From assembly GCA_038873195.1 (NCBI GenBank), contig JAVZEV010000001.1:1268490-1332489 (forward strand): a stretch of DNA of 64,000 nt, given 5' to 3'. The number at the start of each line of letters is the position of its first letter. Positions within the stretch are counted from its first letter, which is position 1. This document shows positions 53,219 through 61,837 of the stretch, in pieces. The stretch comes from Candidatus Bathyarchaeia archaeon. Its GTDB lineage: Archaea > Thermoproteota > Bathyarchaeia > Bathyarchaeales > Bathycorpusculaceae. A program made the position numbers and the translations under genes. A model generated the notes under the pieces. The model was given only the letters and a program-made list of their open reading frames with translations. It was not told the origin of the DNA and did not search any database.

Positions 53219-53818
53219 TTATTCCAATGTTGCGTGTCTTCGCTTTAAGTCCTCTTCGGTTGTTCCTAACCGATGCATCAGTTCTACGACTAGACTGTCA
53301 AGGAAAACCATGCAGTTATTCTCGAACACACTTCCCAGAGGAGTTAATGGCTCGCGTTCACCAATAATTTGTCTAGCAAGATAGTCTTCTTCTTTTGGCC
53401 AGCCAGTCTTTGTTCTTCCCTTAATTGTTACGACATGGTCTGCAATTTGTCCCAACTGTGATTCAGGGAAAGATGTGATTGCTATGACTGTTGCACCGAT
53501 TTCTTTTGCGGCTGAGCTTGCAGTTAGAACCATTTTTGTTGCACCGGTTCCTGAAATTGCGATTAGTATGTCACCTTTTTCCGCAGCTGGTGTGATTGTT
53601 TCGCCTAGGAAATAGACGTGGAAGCCTAGGTTCATTAAGCGTAAGGCAAAGGCTCTGGCGACGAATCCGCTTCTTCCCATGCCTACTATGAAGATTTTTC
53701 TGTCTTTTGCTTGAAGTAGGAGTTCGATTAGCCGCTCTACTTCTTTCATGTTTAATTCTTCAATAGAGCGTTTTATGCCTTCAAGAATTTCTTCTGCTGC
53801 CGCTTTCAGCAACTTCAA
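53219..53818 (-). CDS. hxlB: 6-phospho-3-hexuloisomerase
   Basis: SIS-domain isomerase of the ribulose monophosphate pathway, which many archaea use to make ribose 5-phosphate from fructose 6-phosphate. Motifs: IFIVGMGRSGFVARAFALRLMNLG, GDILIAISGTGATKMVLTASS and LTPLGSVFENNCMVFLDSLV, with the C-terminal helix RHATLE. Length 199 is typical. The partner hexulose-phosphate synthase is not in this window. It is directly followed by eL41. Confidence 0.92.
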   Translation of the reverse strand: MKLLKAAAEEILEGIKRSIEELNMKEVERLIELLLQAKDRKIFIVGMGRSGFVARAFALRLMNLGFHVYFLGETITPAAEKGDILIAISGTGATKMVLTASSAAKEIGATVIAITSFPESQLGQIADHVVTIKGRTKTGWPKEEDYLARQIIGEREPLTPLGSVFENNCMVFLDSLVVELMHRLGTTEEDLKRRHATLE

Positions 53819-53874
53819 CTTCTTTTAACTCCGAGAACCCTTTACATTTGCGCCTATATTAAAAGTCTTGCGGT

Positions 53875-54663
53875 TTAAAGTAAACTTCCTAAAAGTTGAT
53901 TTAAGGATGGGATTTTGAAGAATAGGCGAATATAGATTGCGACTGCTAAAATAAGAGTGGTTAGGGCTATCAGTATCATATCGCCTCTGTGCATCTTAAG
54001 CACGTATAGGTTTGTGCGTTTTTTTGTGGCTCCCCATGCTCGTGACTCCATGGCTTCTGCTAATTCTAGGCTTCTGCGGATTGCACTTACAATTAATGGT
54101 ATCAAGATTGGTATGTAATTTCTGATTCTTTTCAGAAAATTGCCCCGTTCAAGCTCTAATCCTCGTGCCTTTTGAGCGTCCATTATTGTTTGGGCTTCTT
54201 CAGCCAAGACTGGAACGAAACGCACGGCTGTGGTGAAAGCAAAACAGAACTCGTAAGGCACATGTGCTTGTTCTAATGCTAAGCCTAAATGGTCTGGTGA
54301 CGTGGTTAAGAAAAAGATTGAGAACGACTCAACGAGCACAATAAAGCGCAGGGTCATGGCGGATGCGCCTTCAAGACTTTCTGTGAGTCCTCGTCCTCCG
54401 AAGTAGGCGAAAATGAAGTTTGTTAAAAATATGATTGATGCTAGGAAGACTGCTCCTCTCATTGAACGGAACCATTCGCGTTTGACACCAGCTAATATAA
54501 CAAATGGAATCTGCATTACGAAAAGCACTATTAAGGGAATAAGTTCGCCGTAGAGTATTGCGATTACGAAAATCGCGCAGACGTACACAAACTTTATTCT
54601 TGGGTCTAAGTTGTGAATGGGCGAATAGACTTTTCGGAATTTAAGTCCTTCAAAAACACTCAT
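53875..54663 (-). CDS. ecfT: ECF transporter transmembrane protein EcfT
   Basis: Coupling membrane subunit (262 residues) with about five helices. The two coupling helices carry Ala-Arg-Gly-type motifs: MDAQKARGLELERG and AMESRAWGATKK. The start overlaps the ecfA stop by 4 bp. Together with the two ATPases it forms an energy module that serves one or more small substrate-binding proteins; none is adjacent, but a QueT-like one lies at 36072. Confidence 0.9.
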   Translation of the reverse strand: MSVFEGLKFRKVYSPIHNLDPRIKFVYVCAIFVIAILYGELIPLIVLFVMQIPFVILAGVKREWFRSMRGAVFLASIIFLTNFIFAYFGGRGLTESLEGASAMTLRFIVLVESFSIFFLTTSPDHLGLALEQAHVPYEFCFAFTTAVRFVPVLAEEAQTIMDAQKARGLELERGNFLKRIRNYIPILIPLIVSAIRRSLELAEAMESRAWGATKKRTNLYVLKMHRGDMILIALTTLILAVAIYIRLFFKIPSLNQLLGSLL

Positions 54664-55484
54664 TTTTGCTTTCTCTCCAGAGCCTTAAGTAATATTTCTC
54701 GTGCCTCGTAAACATCAATAATGTTGCTGGGCAAACCTAAATCAGATAACTGCAGAAAAATCTGCGCTATTTGAGGCGGAACAATGGATGCTTGAGTTAA
54801 AACATCTAGGTTTGTAAGTATTTTTCTTGCTTCTCCATCAGCGACTATTTTTCCTTCTCTCATCAACAGAACTCGCGGATTGCATTCTGCTACGAATTCG
54901 ACATCATGCGTGACAATGATTATGGTTTTTCTCTGAGCCTTCATTTGCAAAATGAACTGTCTTAGTTTCTCTTTTTGTTGATAGTCTTGTCCTATTGTTG
55001 GCTCGTCCAATATTAGCACTTTTGGATTCCATGCCAAAACAGACGCCAAGGCTACGCGTTTTCTTTCTCCTCCGCTGAGCATGAAGGGTGATGTTTTTCG
55101 ATACTGTGTCAAGCCTAGAAGATTCAAAGCCCACGTGACCCTTCTTTTTAGAATACTCTCCTTAAAGCCGAAATTTCTCAGTGCGAAAGCTATTTCCTCT
55201 TCAACTGTTTCGCTGAAAAGCTGGTGGTCTGGATTTTGGAAAACAAACCCCACGTTTCTTGCTAGTGTTGCTACGCTGACCTTTGTTGTATCCACGCCAT
55301 CAACAAACACGTTTCCTTTTGTTGGTTTGAGGAGTCCATTAAAATGTTTGACAAGAGTGGTTTTTCCAGCGCCGTTTTGTCCCATTATGGCTATAAACTC
55401 GCCGTTTTCAATTGTTACTGACACGCCTTTTAGAGCTTCTACTCCATTCGGATAAGAGAAGTAAATATCCTTAGCTTCAATCAT
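54660..55484 (-). CDS. ecfA: ECF transporter ATPase EcfA
   Basis: ABC ATPase of 274 residues: Walker A GQNGAGKTTL, Q-loop FQNPDHQLFSETV, signature LSGGERKRVALAS, Walker B VLILDEPTIG and the switch His (VTHDVEF). Its FQNPDHQ Q-loop is typical of ECF ATPases. It overlaps ecfA2 and ecfT by 4 bp each, with order A2-A-T on the minus strand. Confidence 0.92.
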   Translation of the reverse strand: MIEAKDIYFSYPNGVEALKGVSVTIENGEFIAIMGQNGAGKTTLVKHFNGLLKPTKGNVFVDGVDTTKVSVATLARNVGFVFQNPDHQLFSETVEEEIAFALRNFGFKESILKRRVTWALNLLGLTQYRKTSPFMLSGGERKRVALASVLAWNPKVLILDEPTIGQDYQQKEKLRQFILQMKAQRKTIIIVTHDVEFVAECNPRVLLMREGKIVADGEARKILTNLDVLTQASIVPPQIAQIFLQLSDLGLPSNIIDVYEAREILLKALERKQK

Positions 55485-56332
55485 TGTGCTCTAAAAGCCT
55501 CCTTCAATAGATTAGCCATTTCATCTGAGGAAAGCGGAATTGTGTTGCTGAGTTTCACTCCGTCTTTTTTGAGAATTTGGTAAAGGCGTGTTGCTTTTGG
55601 AATGCCAACTCCTATCAAGCGTGTTTCTTCAGAGCTTAATATTTCTCGTGGTTTTCCGTCTAAAACTACTTTTCCTTCATCCATTATAATTATGTGGTCT
55701 GCGTATCTGGCAGTTAAATCAAGTCTATGCTCAACCAACACCACAGTTATTCCAAGCGTTTTGTTTAATTCATAAATTACTTCGAATATTTTCTTTGCGC
55801 TTAATGGGTCGAGAAAAGACGTTGGCTCATCTAATACTATAACCTCAGGCTGCATTGCTAAAATAGATGCTATAGCGACACGCTGCTGTTGTCCACCAGA
55901 AAGTTCGTGAGGCGCCCTTTCCCTCAAATCATATATACCCGTGAGGTTTAAAGCCCAATCCACTCTCTTGCGCATTTCTTCTCTTGGGACTCCAAGGTTT
56001 TCTAATCCAAAAGCAACATCTTTCTCTACGGATAACGCAAACAATTGGTTTTCGGGATTTTGGAAAACAAGCCCCACATGTCTCGCTAATTCGTGAATTG
56101 GATGTTCAATAATATTTAACCCAGCAATGGTTATTTCTCCTTTTAATTCGCCATGGTAGAAATGTGGAATCAGCCCATTAAAGCATCTGCAGAGGGTTGT
56201 TTTTCCACATCCGCTCGGACCTGTTATAAGGGTGAATTCGCCTTTCTCTATTCTTATAGAGACTTCTCTAATGGAAGGCTTTGTTCCGCTTGGATATGTG
56301 TATATAAGATTTTTTGTTTCAATTATTGCCAT
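55481..56332 (-). CDS. ecfA2: ECF transporter ATPase EcfA2
   Basis: Second ABC ATPase, 283 residues: Walker A GPSGCGKTTLC, Q-loop FQNPENQLFALSV, signature LSGGQQQRVAIAS, Walker B VIVLDEPTSFLD and a C-terminal helical extension. It forms the heterodimer with EcfA. First gene of the three-gene transporter unit. Confidence 0.92.
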   Translation of the reverse strand: MAIIETKNLIYTYPSGTKPSIREVSIRIEKGEFTLITGPSGCGKTTLCRCFNGLIPHFYHGELKGEITIAGLNIIEHPIHELARHVGLVFQNPENQLFALSVEKDVAFGLENLGVPREEMRKRVDWALNLTGIYDLRERAPHELSGGQQQRVAIASILAMQPEVIVLDEPTSFLDPLSAKKIFEVIYELNKTLGITVVLVEHRLDLTARYADHIIIMDEGKVVLDGKPREILSSEETRLIGVGIPKATRLYQILKKDGVKLSNTIPLSSDEMANLLKEAFRAQ

Positions 56333-56394
56333 TCTTTTTGGGCGCCTGCCAGCTTTTTAGCGATTGTTTTGGCTCATTTAAGAGTAGCTACTTA

Positions 56395-57387
56395 TTATTG
56401 ATTAGATAACTTTTCCTTCAAAAGCCGCAAGCAACGCTTAAGACCGCTATCAATGTCGCCTACACCATTAACTCCAGCAGCAGACGCATGTCCACCGCCC
56501 ATTCCTTGAAGATACTCGCCTAGAGGTTTAGCAATATCCTTGCCCAAGTGTATCCCTGTTTTCTCTTGAAACTCGCGCGTGCAACGTAGACTAATCTCCA
56601 AACTTTCGTTCTTTTGTCCTGCAACAACAGCAACATGCGCACCTAAATCAATGATAGCCCTCGCCGCTGAAGCTTGATAAGCGCTAACATGAGAAAAGGC
56701 AACAATCCACTCGCCAATCTTGAAAAGTTTGGCTCTTTTACACGCCTTTAACCTTGCGACGCGTTCCGAGAAGTCCATAGGCAAAGACAATAATGACAAG
56801 GTTTCTTGGGCGTTTGCACCTGCATCGACGAGTTCTGCTATTGTCTTCAGCGTGGATGAGTTAGCTAGGACAAAATGGCGCGTGTCGAAGGCTATGCCCA
56901 AAAACAATGCTTTAGCTTCTGTTTCGTTTGGTTTGATGTTTTTTTCTTTGAAGAAACTGTAGACAATTTCGCATGTTGAGGATGCTTCTTCATTGGTTAT
57001 GCATATTTTAGCTAATCGTTCAGTTTCCGGGTGAGCCGCGTGATGGTCAACAACGATGATAGGCGCTTTTGAAGCCTTTACTTTTTCAGCCCAATTATTC
57101 AGTTGCTGTATAGTGTTAGTGTCGAGTAGCATTATTACGTCTGCCTTTTCCACACTTGGTTGAGTTTTCACTTCTATTGGCAAAAATCTGATAAGATGCT
57201 TTGAAAGTCTACTTATTCCCTGAGTTGCTCCAATTTCCACGGCGCATTCCGGCTTCAATCGCCGTATCAAACTTGCTAGTGCATAAGCTGAACAGACTGC
57301 ATCCGGATCTGCATTATGATGGCATAGCAAAACGGCAAGTTTAGCGTTTGTCTCCTCTAAAATTTTATCTATTTTGGCGAATGACAC
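56395..57387 (-). CDS. DHH-family phosphoesterase
   Basis: A 330-residue DHH-DHHA1 protein: CHHNADPDAVCSAYAL (motif I), MLLDTN (motif II), VVDHHAAHP (the DHH motif) and a C-terminal DHHA1 domain with MGGGHASAAG. Members are RecJ-like or NrnA-like nucleases that degrade short oligonucleotides or cyclic dinucleotides. The gene lies at the end of the proteasome-exosome superoperon, overlapping the DUF3194 gene by 19 bp, which supports a role in RNA end degradation. Confidence 0.85.
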   Translation of the reverse strand: MSFAKIDKILEETNAKLAVLLCHHNADPDAVCSAYALASLIRRLKPECAVEIGATQGISRLSKHLIRFLPIEVKTQPSVEKADVIMLLDTNTIQQLNNWAEKVKASKAPIIVVDHHAAHPETERLAKICITNEEASSTCEIVYSFFKEKNIKPNETEAKALFLGIAFDTRHFVLANSSTLKTIAELVDAGANAQETLSLLSLPMDFSERVARLKACKRAKLFKIGEWIVAFSHVSAYQASAARAIIDLGAHVAVVAGQKNESLEISLRCTREFQEKTGIHLGKDIAKPLGEYLQGMGGGHASAAGVNGVGDIDSGLKRCLRLLKEKLSNQ

Positions 57388-57680
57388 TTTAATTTCCTCA
57401 AATATTTTTCCGCCGAAGCAAAAGCTTCCTTAACTGCCTCATCAACAAGTTTCTGCACGTCAAGGTTTTCTATCGAGGGCGATAAGGCAATGTCTACGTC
57501 AATCGTAAGCGTTACTGGTCTTGTGCCATTTGCCTCGGCGATGATGTCCATTTTCTCTATCTTTTTCTGAGGAACCTTTGACAAGACATATTTTCTAGCG
57601 GCATACTCTGCGATAGAACACAGTTCTTCAACTTGTTCTGTAGTTAACTCCGGTATGCCCATGTCTTCCACAATCGTCAC
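57369..57680 (-). CDS. DUF3194 protein
   Basis: A 103-residue archaeal protein with the pattern LTTEQVEELCSIAEYAARKYVLSKV, a strand region TLTIDVDIALSP, and a helix DEAVKEAFASAEKYLRKL. It is found in archaea in the same place, between prefoldin beta and the DHH gene. Function unknown; context suggests RNA or protein quality control. Confidence 0.75.
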   Translation of the reverse strand: MTIVEDMGIPELTTEQVEELCSIAEYAARKYVLSKVPQKKIEKMDIIAEANGTRPVTLTIDVDIALSPSIENLDVQKLVDEAVKEAFASAEKYLRKLKCHSPK

Positions 57681-57696
57681 CTAGACGCAAACTAGG

Positions 57697-58068
57697 CTAT
57701 GACTGGGACGGAGAAACTGGACTCAAATCTTGTTGAAGCTTAGTCTGCAAATCTTTCAATTGACTACGCAATCGTTCTTCCTGCTTCCCCAACACCGTCG
57801 CTCTCGTGTTGAGCAACTCTTTCCGTTCGTTTAAATCCGCGGATATTTTGGCTTTCTCCGATTTCACCAGAAGCGAACCAATAGCCTTGTAGATTACTGC
57901 ATCGTCAGCCAATTTCTGCAACTCATTTAAGGCTTGTTCAATTTCTGTAAGTTCCATTTCTACCTGTTGCTTCTGCGCTAGAATTGACTGAAGTGTCTGC
58001 TGAAGTTGATTAAGCCGCAATAAGCGCTCTTGAACTTGAGGAGGAAGTTTCGAAATTTCATCACTCAC
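57697..58068 (-). CDS. pfdB: Prefoldin subunit beta
   Basis: Co-chaperone that delivers unfolded proteins to the thermosome. The 123 residues show the two long coiled-coil helices (about 8-50 and 75-113) around a short beta hairpin with AVIYKAIGSLLVKSE, which is the prefoldin beta signature. The start is GTG at 58068, sharing bases with the TGA of a possible upstream micro-ORF. The C-terminal tail is SPVSPSQS. Confidence 0.93.
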   Translation of the reverse strand: MSDEISKLPPQVQERLLRLNQLQQTLQSILAQKQQVEMELTEIEQALNELQKLADDAVIYKAIGSLLVKSEKAKISADLNERKELLNTRATVLGKQEERLRSQLKDLQTKLQQDLSPVSPSQS

Positions 58069-58160
58069 TTCTTATCCTTCCATTCTGCACAGCAATAAGC
58101 ACAGTCATTAATAAAACATTTCCCGAAATAAAGGTAAATTCCACAGAGGGATTGCTGCAA
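58065..58160 (-). CDS. Candidate Cys-rich micro-ORF before prefoldin beta
   Basis: A TTG-initiated reading frame of 31 residues ends MQQSLCGIYLYFGKCF then INDCAYCCAEWKDKK, with five cysteines in a C-x8-C-x4-C-x2-CC pattern. Its stop overlaps the prefoldin GTG (GTGA), as for coupled genes. There is no ATG or clear ribosome-binding site, and an in-frame stop lies just before the TTG. It may be real or a chance frame. Confidence 0.3.
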   Translation of the reverse strand: MQQSLCGIYLYFGKCFINDCAYCCAEWKDKK

Positions 58161-58309
58161 TGTTGTTTAACAAAACTTTCTGTGTTCTAACAAATTATAC
58201 AACTATAAACCAAAATCTAGAGAATAAGTCTGAAGGAGTTGTTTTTTACAGTAAACATAGAAAGGGATATTCTAATCACAAACTGCTTTATCCATCGCAG
58301 AATTGTAAT

Positions 58310-58564
58310 CTAAGATATACCTTCTAAAATTTCTAAAACATTTGTTGTCGAGTTTATCCATCTTAAATAAGCGTTTACTGCTGCTCGCAGAGCAACTGTG
58401 TCTTTAGCAGCAACACTCAAGATTATCAAGTTCTTTTTTCGCGTAAAGGTAGCTTGTGAACGCGTTGTAGGCGATTTTCTAATTTCTGGCTCCAAAGCCT
58501 TTAAGACTATTTCTAAGTGCTTTTCTGAGGGAAATTTCAAACGGATAGTAGCCTTTGCTTTCAT
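58310..58564 (-). CDS. KEOPS complex subunit Pcc1
   Basis: An 84-residue dimerisation subunit of the t6A-forming KEOPS complex. It has the Pcc1 fold order strand (KATIRLKFPSEKHLEIVLKAL) then PTTRSQATFTRKKNLIILSVAAKDTVALRAAVNAYLRWI. It lies between L37Ae and prefoldin beta as in other archaea, 8 bp after the L37Ae stop. Cgi121 is encoded at 11529-12095 and Sua5 at 20468-21535. Confidence 0.88.
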   Translation of the reverse strand: MKAKATIRLKFPSEKHLEIVLKALEPEIRKSPTTRSQATFTRKKNLIILSVAAKDTVALRAAVNAYLRWINSTTNVLEILEGIS

Positions 58565-58572
58565 GCTTCCTG

Positions 58573-58872
58573 TTACTCTTCTTCTTCTGTCGCTTTCACA
58601 ACTTCCTCTAATGGTGCTCCTTTAGCCACGCGTTTCGCTACGATTCCAAGTTTTGTGGTTGGTGTGTATGCTCCACCAGTGAAAGTGAATCCGCATTTTT
58701 TGCATTTCCAAACGCCAACGCTTTCTCTTTTGACGCGTGCAAATCCACATTGTGGACACGCGTGTGGCTTTTTCATTTCTGTAATTACCTTGATGTAGCG
58801 CTTTCTCACCGTGGCGCCGTAACGTGGTCCAAGTCCTCGTGTTGGCCCAACCTTTTTAGTTCTTTTTCCCAT
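58573..58872 (-). CDS. rpl37ae: Ribosomal protein L37Ae (eL43)
   Basis: Zinc-ribbon protein of the large subunit. The family start MGKRTKKVGPTRGLGPRYG and the C4 ribbon ACPQCGFARVKRESVGVWKCKKCGFTFTGGAYTP are unmistakable. ATG 58872 follows GGTGAGAAAA; the four-residue longer reading is not preferred. The acidic tail (VVKATEEEE) extends past the usual end. No rpoP gene follows it, unlike many archaeal superoperons. Confidence 0.95.
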   Translation of the reverse strand: MGKRTKKVGPTRGLGPRYGATVRKRYIKVITEMKKPHACPQCGFARVKRESVGVWKCKKCGFTFTGGAYTPTTKLGIVAKRVAKGAPLEEVVKATEEEE

Positions 58873-58877
58873 TTTTC

Positions 58878-59669
58878 TCACCATTTCAGTTTTTTACGCA
58901 TTTCTTCAGCTTTTTCTTTAGCTATTTTGGCGGCTTCGAAAACTTGTTCTTGTGTGAAATATCCGCTACCGCCTTTCTGTATTGCGCAGATGTTTCCGTC
59001 GTCGTCGATTGCTATTGAAAGCCTAGAATCCATTACTTGTTCTTCTTCGAGGCATGGGTCAACGATTAGTTTGTCGTTTATCTTAGCGAACGTGACGGTT
59101 ATGGGGCGCTTTTTCAATGGAAGCGGAGTGTATCCCGACTTTAATTTCACTTCGCCTTCTTCGATTTCATAGTTGGGCATTTTCGTGTTAAGCAAAGCAG
59201 CCATCGCAGCTAATGCTGAAGCATCTATCAAGTTTCCGTCGTGATTGAGCACATAAACATCAACGAAAACGACAAACACTTTTTTGCCAGGTTCGATGCA
59301 AAGTTTTTCTGTATCAATAGCTTTTGATTCTCTTATTCCTCTATCAACAATTCTTGCAAGTTCAATGGAGTTCTCGTCTGGTGGTCCAGGTTCAAAAGTT
59401 GATGAGGCTAAAGGCACAAGTTCAGCGTTTACTGTCAGAACTCCTTCGTTCGGCGTGTCTGGAAAGGGCTCGCCTGTTTCAATTTTGGTTCCGACCATGA
59501 CTTCTGTTTTTCCAAGCAACACTCTTGCTGAGCCTTCTGCGCGTTCTATTATTCCTTGTTCTAATTTTATCTCGCGGTAATCTGTTAATTCTCTACCATC
59601 CAAGCGTTTTCCTTTATCGATTAACTGTGCAATTTGTTTCTGTTTTACTCGTGTGATTATTGATGACAT
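58878..59669 (-). CDS. rrp42: Exosome subunit Rrp42
   Basis: RNase PH-fold, non-catalytic partner of Rrp41 in the hexameric exosome ring. The 263-residue protein opens [20 protein letters not shown] and has GKRLDGRELTDYREI, SARVLLGKTEVMVGTK, PDTPNEGVLTVNAEL and VDVYVLNHDGNLIDASALAAMAAL. The ATG overlaps the rrp41 stop as TAATG, so the longer reading to 59747 is rejected. Confidence 0.95.
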   Translation of the reverse strand: MSSIITRVKQKQIAQLIDKGKRLDGRELTDYREIKLEQGIIERAEGSARVLLGKTEVMVGTKIETGEPFPDTPNEGVLTVNAELVPLASSTFEPGPPDENSIELARIVDRGIRESKAIDTEKLCIEPGKKVFVVFVDVYVLNHDGNLIDASALAAMAALLNTKMPNYEIEEGEVKLKSGYTPLPLKKRPITVTFAKINDKLIVDPCLEEEQVMDSRLSIAIDDDGNICAIQKGGSGYFTQEQVFEAAKIAKEKAEEMRKKLKW

Positions 59670-60406
59670 TACTCTTCCGCCTCCTCTTTGACGCTTACAT
59701 ATTTGAGTTTCAATGCTTCTTTTTGTAGCGCGTAGATTTTTTTGCATCCTTCGATTGCCATGTTTACGGCTTTTTCAAACTCTTCTAAGGTTAGTATGCC
59801 GTCCATTTGCAGAAGCGTTATAGCATTTAAATTTGGCATTAAAGCGACTGGCACATCTGCTGTCCCTATTTTGTCTTCTGTGTCCATCAAATCCAATACT
59901 ATGGTATCATCAGCCTTTCCAGCAGCACATGCAGCGACCAAATCGCGCATTGGAATGCCTGCATCTGCTAAAGCTAAAGACGCAGCGGTTATGCTTGCGC
60001 ATCTTGTGCCGCCATCAGCTTGCAAAACTTCCACGAAGATGTCTATGCCTGTTCTTGGGTAGTATTCGAGAAAAATTGCGGGTTCTAGTGATTCTCTGAT
60101 GACTTTTGAAAGTTCGATTTCTCTTCTTGAGGGTGCCGGTGATTTACGTTCTTGAACCGAGAAAGGCGCCATGTGGTAGCGACATCTCAAAACCATTCGG
60201 TCTTGAAGTGCCAAATGTTTCGGGTGCAATTCTTTCGGACCAAATACTGCGGCTAAAATTTTATTTTTTCCCTGTTCAATATATGCTGAGCCGTCAGCGT
60301 TTGACAAAATTCCTACTTCAATTTTTATCGGTCTTAACTCGTCTGGTTTTCTTCCATCCAGTCTTAAACCTTTTTTATCAATTAATTTTTCAGTTTTCTG
60401 ACTCAT
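59669..60406 (-). CDS. rrp41: Exosome subunit Rrp41 (catalytic)
   Basis: Phosphorolytic 3'-5' exoribonuclease subunit. It has [40 protein letters not shown], the basic [22 protein letters not shown] and the catalytic-site segment [22 protein letters not shown]-like followed by [16 protein letters not shown]. 245 residues. It overlaps rrp4 by 17 bp and rrp42 by one to three bases. It forms the degrading ring with Rrp42 and Rrp4. Confidence 0.96.
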   Translation of the reverse strand: MSQKTEKLIDKKGLRLDGRKPDELRPIKIEVGILSNADGSAYIEQGKNKILAAVFGPKELHPKHLALQDRMVLRCRYHMAPFSVQERKSPAPSRREIELSKVIRESLEPAIFLEYYPRTGIDIFVEVLQADGGTRCASITAASLALADAGIPMRDLVAACAAGKADDTIVLDLMDTEDKIGTADVPVALMPNLNAITLLQMDGILTLEEFEKAVNMAIEGCKKIYALQKEALKLKYVSVKEEAEE

Positions 60407-61109
60407 TTTTAACTTTCCCTCGTTTTGTTTTTTCTTGTTTAATCATTTGGGTTATGCGATCTGTCAAACCGCTTGTGTGAGATTCTTCTTCAATCTTGCG
60501 CAGCGCCATCACTGCCAACTGTTCATCTTCAAGGGTTTTCCCTGTAATTAACACGACTCCGTTGAGTCCGAGAATTATTTGACAGCCTGTTTCTTGTTTT
60601 ATCATTGATATCATGGATCCTTTTCTACCTATGGCGCGTGGAATTTTTGTCGGTGTAATCTTCATGATTTGTCCGCGAGTTACTTTTCCAAGTCCTGGTT
60701 CGCCAACCGTTAGTTGCGGGTTGTGAGCTCTGTCATAGGCGATTATTTTTGCGACTATTAAGTCTCCTACATCGAGAACTTGGGATAATTCGTCTTTTTG
60801 TGGTTTGAATGGTCTGCTTAAAACGTCTGATGCTCTTAAAAGGGCTTCGTATGGCGCGTTAATGTCCACTGTCCATCCGTTGAATCCTACTTCGGTGACT
60901 GTTCCTATGACTATGTCTCCGATTCTTGGAATGTAAAATGCTCGTAAAGCTACAACGTTGACTTTTTTGTTTTCGTATTCCACTATACCGATTCGCGAAG
61001 CGTAAATTTTGTTATCTTCCCGGTAAGTGTTCTCGCCAGCCATGTAATCGCCTTCTGCAATCAAATCTCCAGGCGTTACAAGCTGTCTTCTTTCAAAAAA
61101 TGTTGGCAT
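60390..61109 (-). CDS. rrp4: Exosome RNA-binding subunit Rrp4
   Basis: Cap protein of the exosome: an N-terminal domain (about 1-60), an S1 domain (about 62-140, [26 protein letters not shown]) and a KH domain (about 150-205, [31 protein letters not shown] with the GRKG loop). 239 residues, typical. Lies between SBDS and rrp41 in the superoperon. Confidence 0.95.
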   Translation of the reverse strand: MPTFFERRQLVTPGDLIAEGDYMAGENTYREDNKIYASRIGIVEYENKKVNVVALRAFYIPRIGDIVIGTVTEVGFNGWTVDINAPYEALLRASDVLSRPFKPQKDELSQVLDVGDLIVAKIIAYDRAHNPQLTVGEPGLGKVTRGQIMKITPTKIPRAIGRKGSMISMIKQETGCQIILGLNGVVLITGKTLEDEQLAVMALRKIEEESHTSGLTDRITQMIKQEKTKRGKVKNESEN

Positions 61110-61140
61110 AAATTCACACCTTTTCCATTCATAACAATTT

Positions 61141-61830
61141 TTAAGCGATTATTTTCGCTTCTCCATTTCCTTTAGTTATCTCTCCAAGTTTCTCCAGAAA
61201 AGGACCGTATAAACCTGCTGGCATTTCCAAGACGCCATACCATGAACCGTCGCCACGCCATTCTTCCCGTTTTATTGTTCCAAAAGTCTTTACTGTTCCA
61301 TATGCTCTAGCCGCGTATTCTGTCGGTATGTGGACGCCTACGGATACTTGTTCCATTTTTAGTGGCAGAATTGGTCTGAGTAGCTTGATTATTTCTCGTG
61401 CTTGCTCTTCCACCGGCTTAAAAGGGTCTATTGAGTAGCGGATTTGTTCTAGGGCGTTTTCTATGCGTAATGGTGGATGTGGAAGGTTTGTTTTGGGGTC
61501 GACACATTGTCTTGATATGAAGTCTACTATCTGTTTTCTTTTGTCCTCAATCATTTTTCTTCTTTGTTCAGTTGTTAGTTGCAATGTTCCTTTTTTCAGT
61601 ATCATTTCTGCTATTTTTAGTGGTTCTGTTGTTCCGAAGGCTTTGCGGAGGTTTTCTTCTGAAACTTTTGTGCCTTTGTTTGCGTCTGAAAATATGGTTT
61701 CGGTTACTAACACTTCGGTTATTGCGGCGATTTTTCCCATCCGGTAATCTAATGCTTTTTGAGGTTTTACGAGCACTTCAAAGTGTTCGTTATCCTTTAT
61801 TATGCGTGCGACGGTGTACTTTTCGCTCAT
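61141..61830 (-). CDS. Ribosome maturation protein SBDS/Sdo1
   Basis: A 229-residue three-domain archaeal SBDS that releases aIF6 from the large subunit in partnership with an EF-2-like GTPase. It has the family FYSH-domain start YTVARIIKDNEHFEVLVKPQKALDYR, QRRKMIEDKRKQIVDFISRQCVDPKTNLPHPPLRIENAL and the C-terminal ferredoxin-like domain. The conserved order psmA-SBDS-rrp4 is kept. Confidence 0.95.
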   Translation of the reverse strand: MSEKYTVARIIKDNEHFEVLVKPQKALDYRMGKIAAITEVLVTETIFSDANKGTKVSEENLRKAFGTTEPLKIAEMILKKGTLQLTTEQRRKMIEDKRKQIVDFISRQCVDPKTNLPHPPLRIENALEQIRYSIDPFKPVEEQAREIIKLLRPILPLKMEQVSVGVHIPTEYAARAYGTVKTFGTIKREEWRGDGSWYGVLEMPAGLYGPFLEKLGEITKGNGEAKIIA

Positions 61831-61837
61831 CAGCGTT

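Noticed and set aside
53125-53367. Plus-strand ORF MYLARLFCRFFF
   Set aside because: It is antisense to eL41 and hxlB; the minus-strand eL41 signature is clear.
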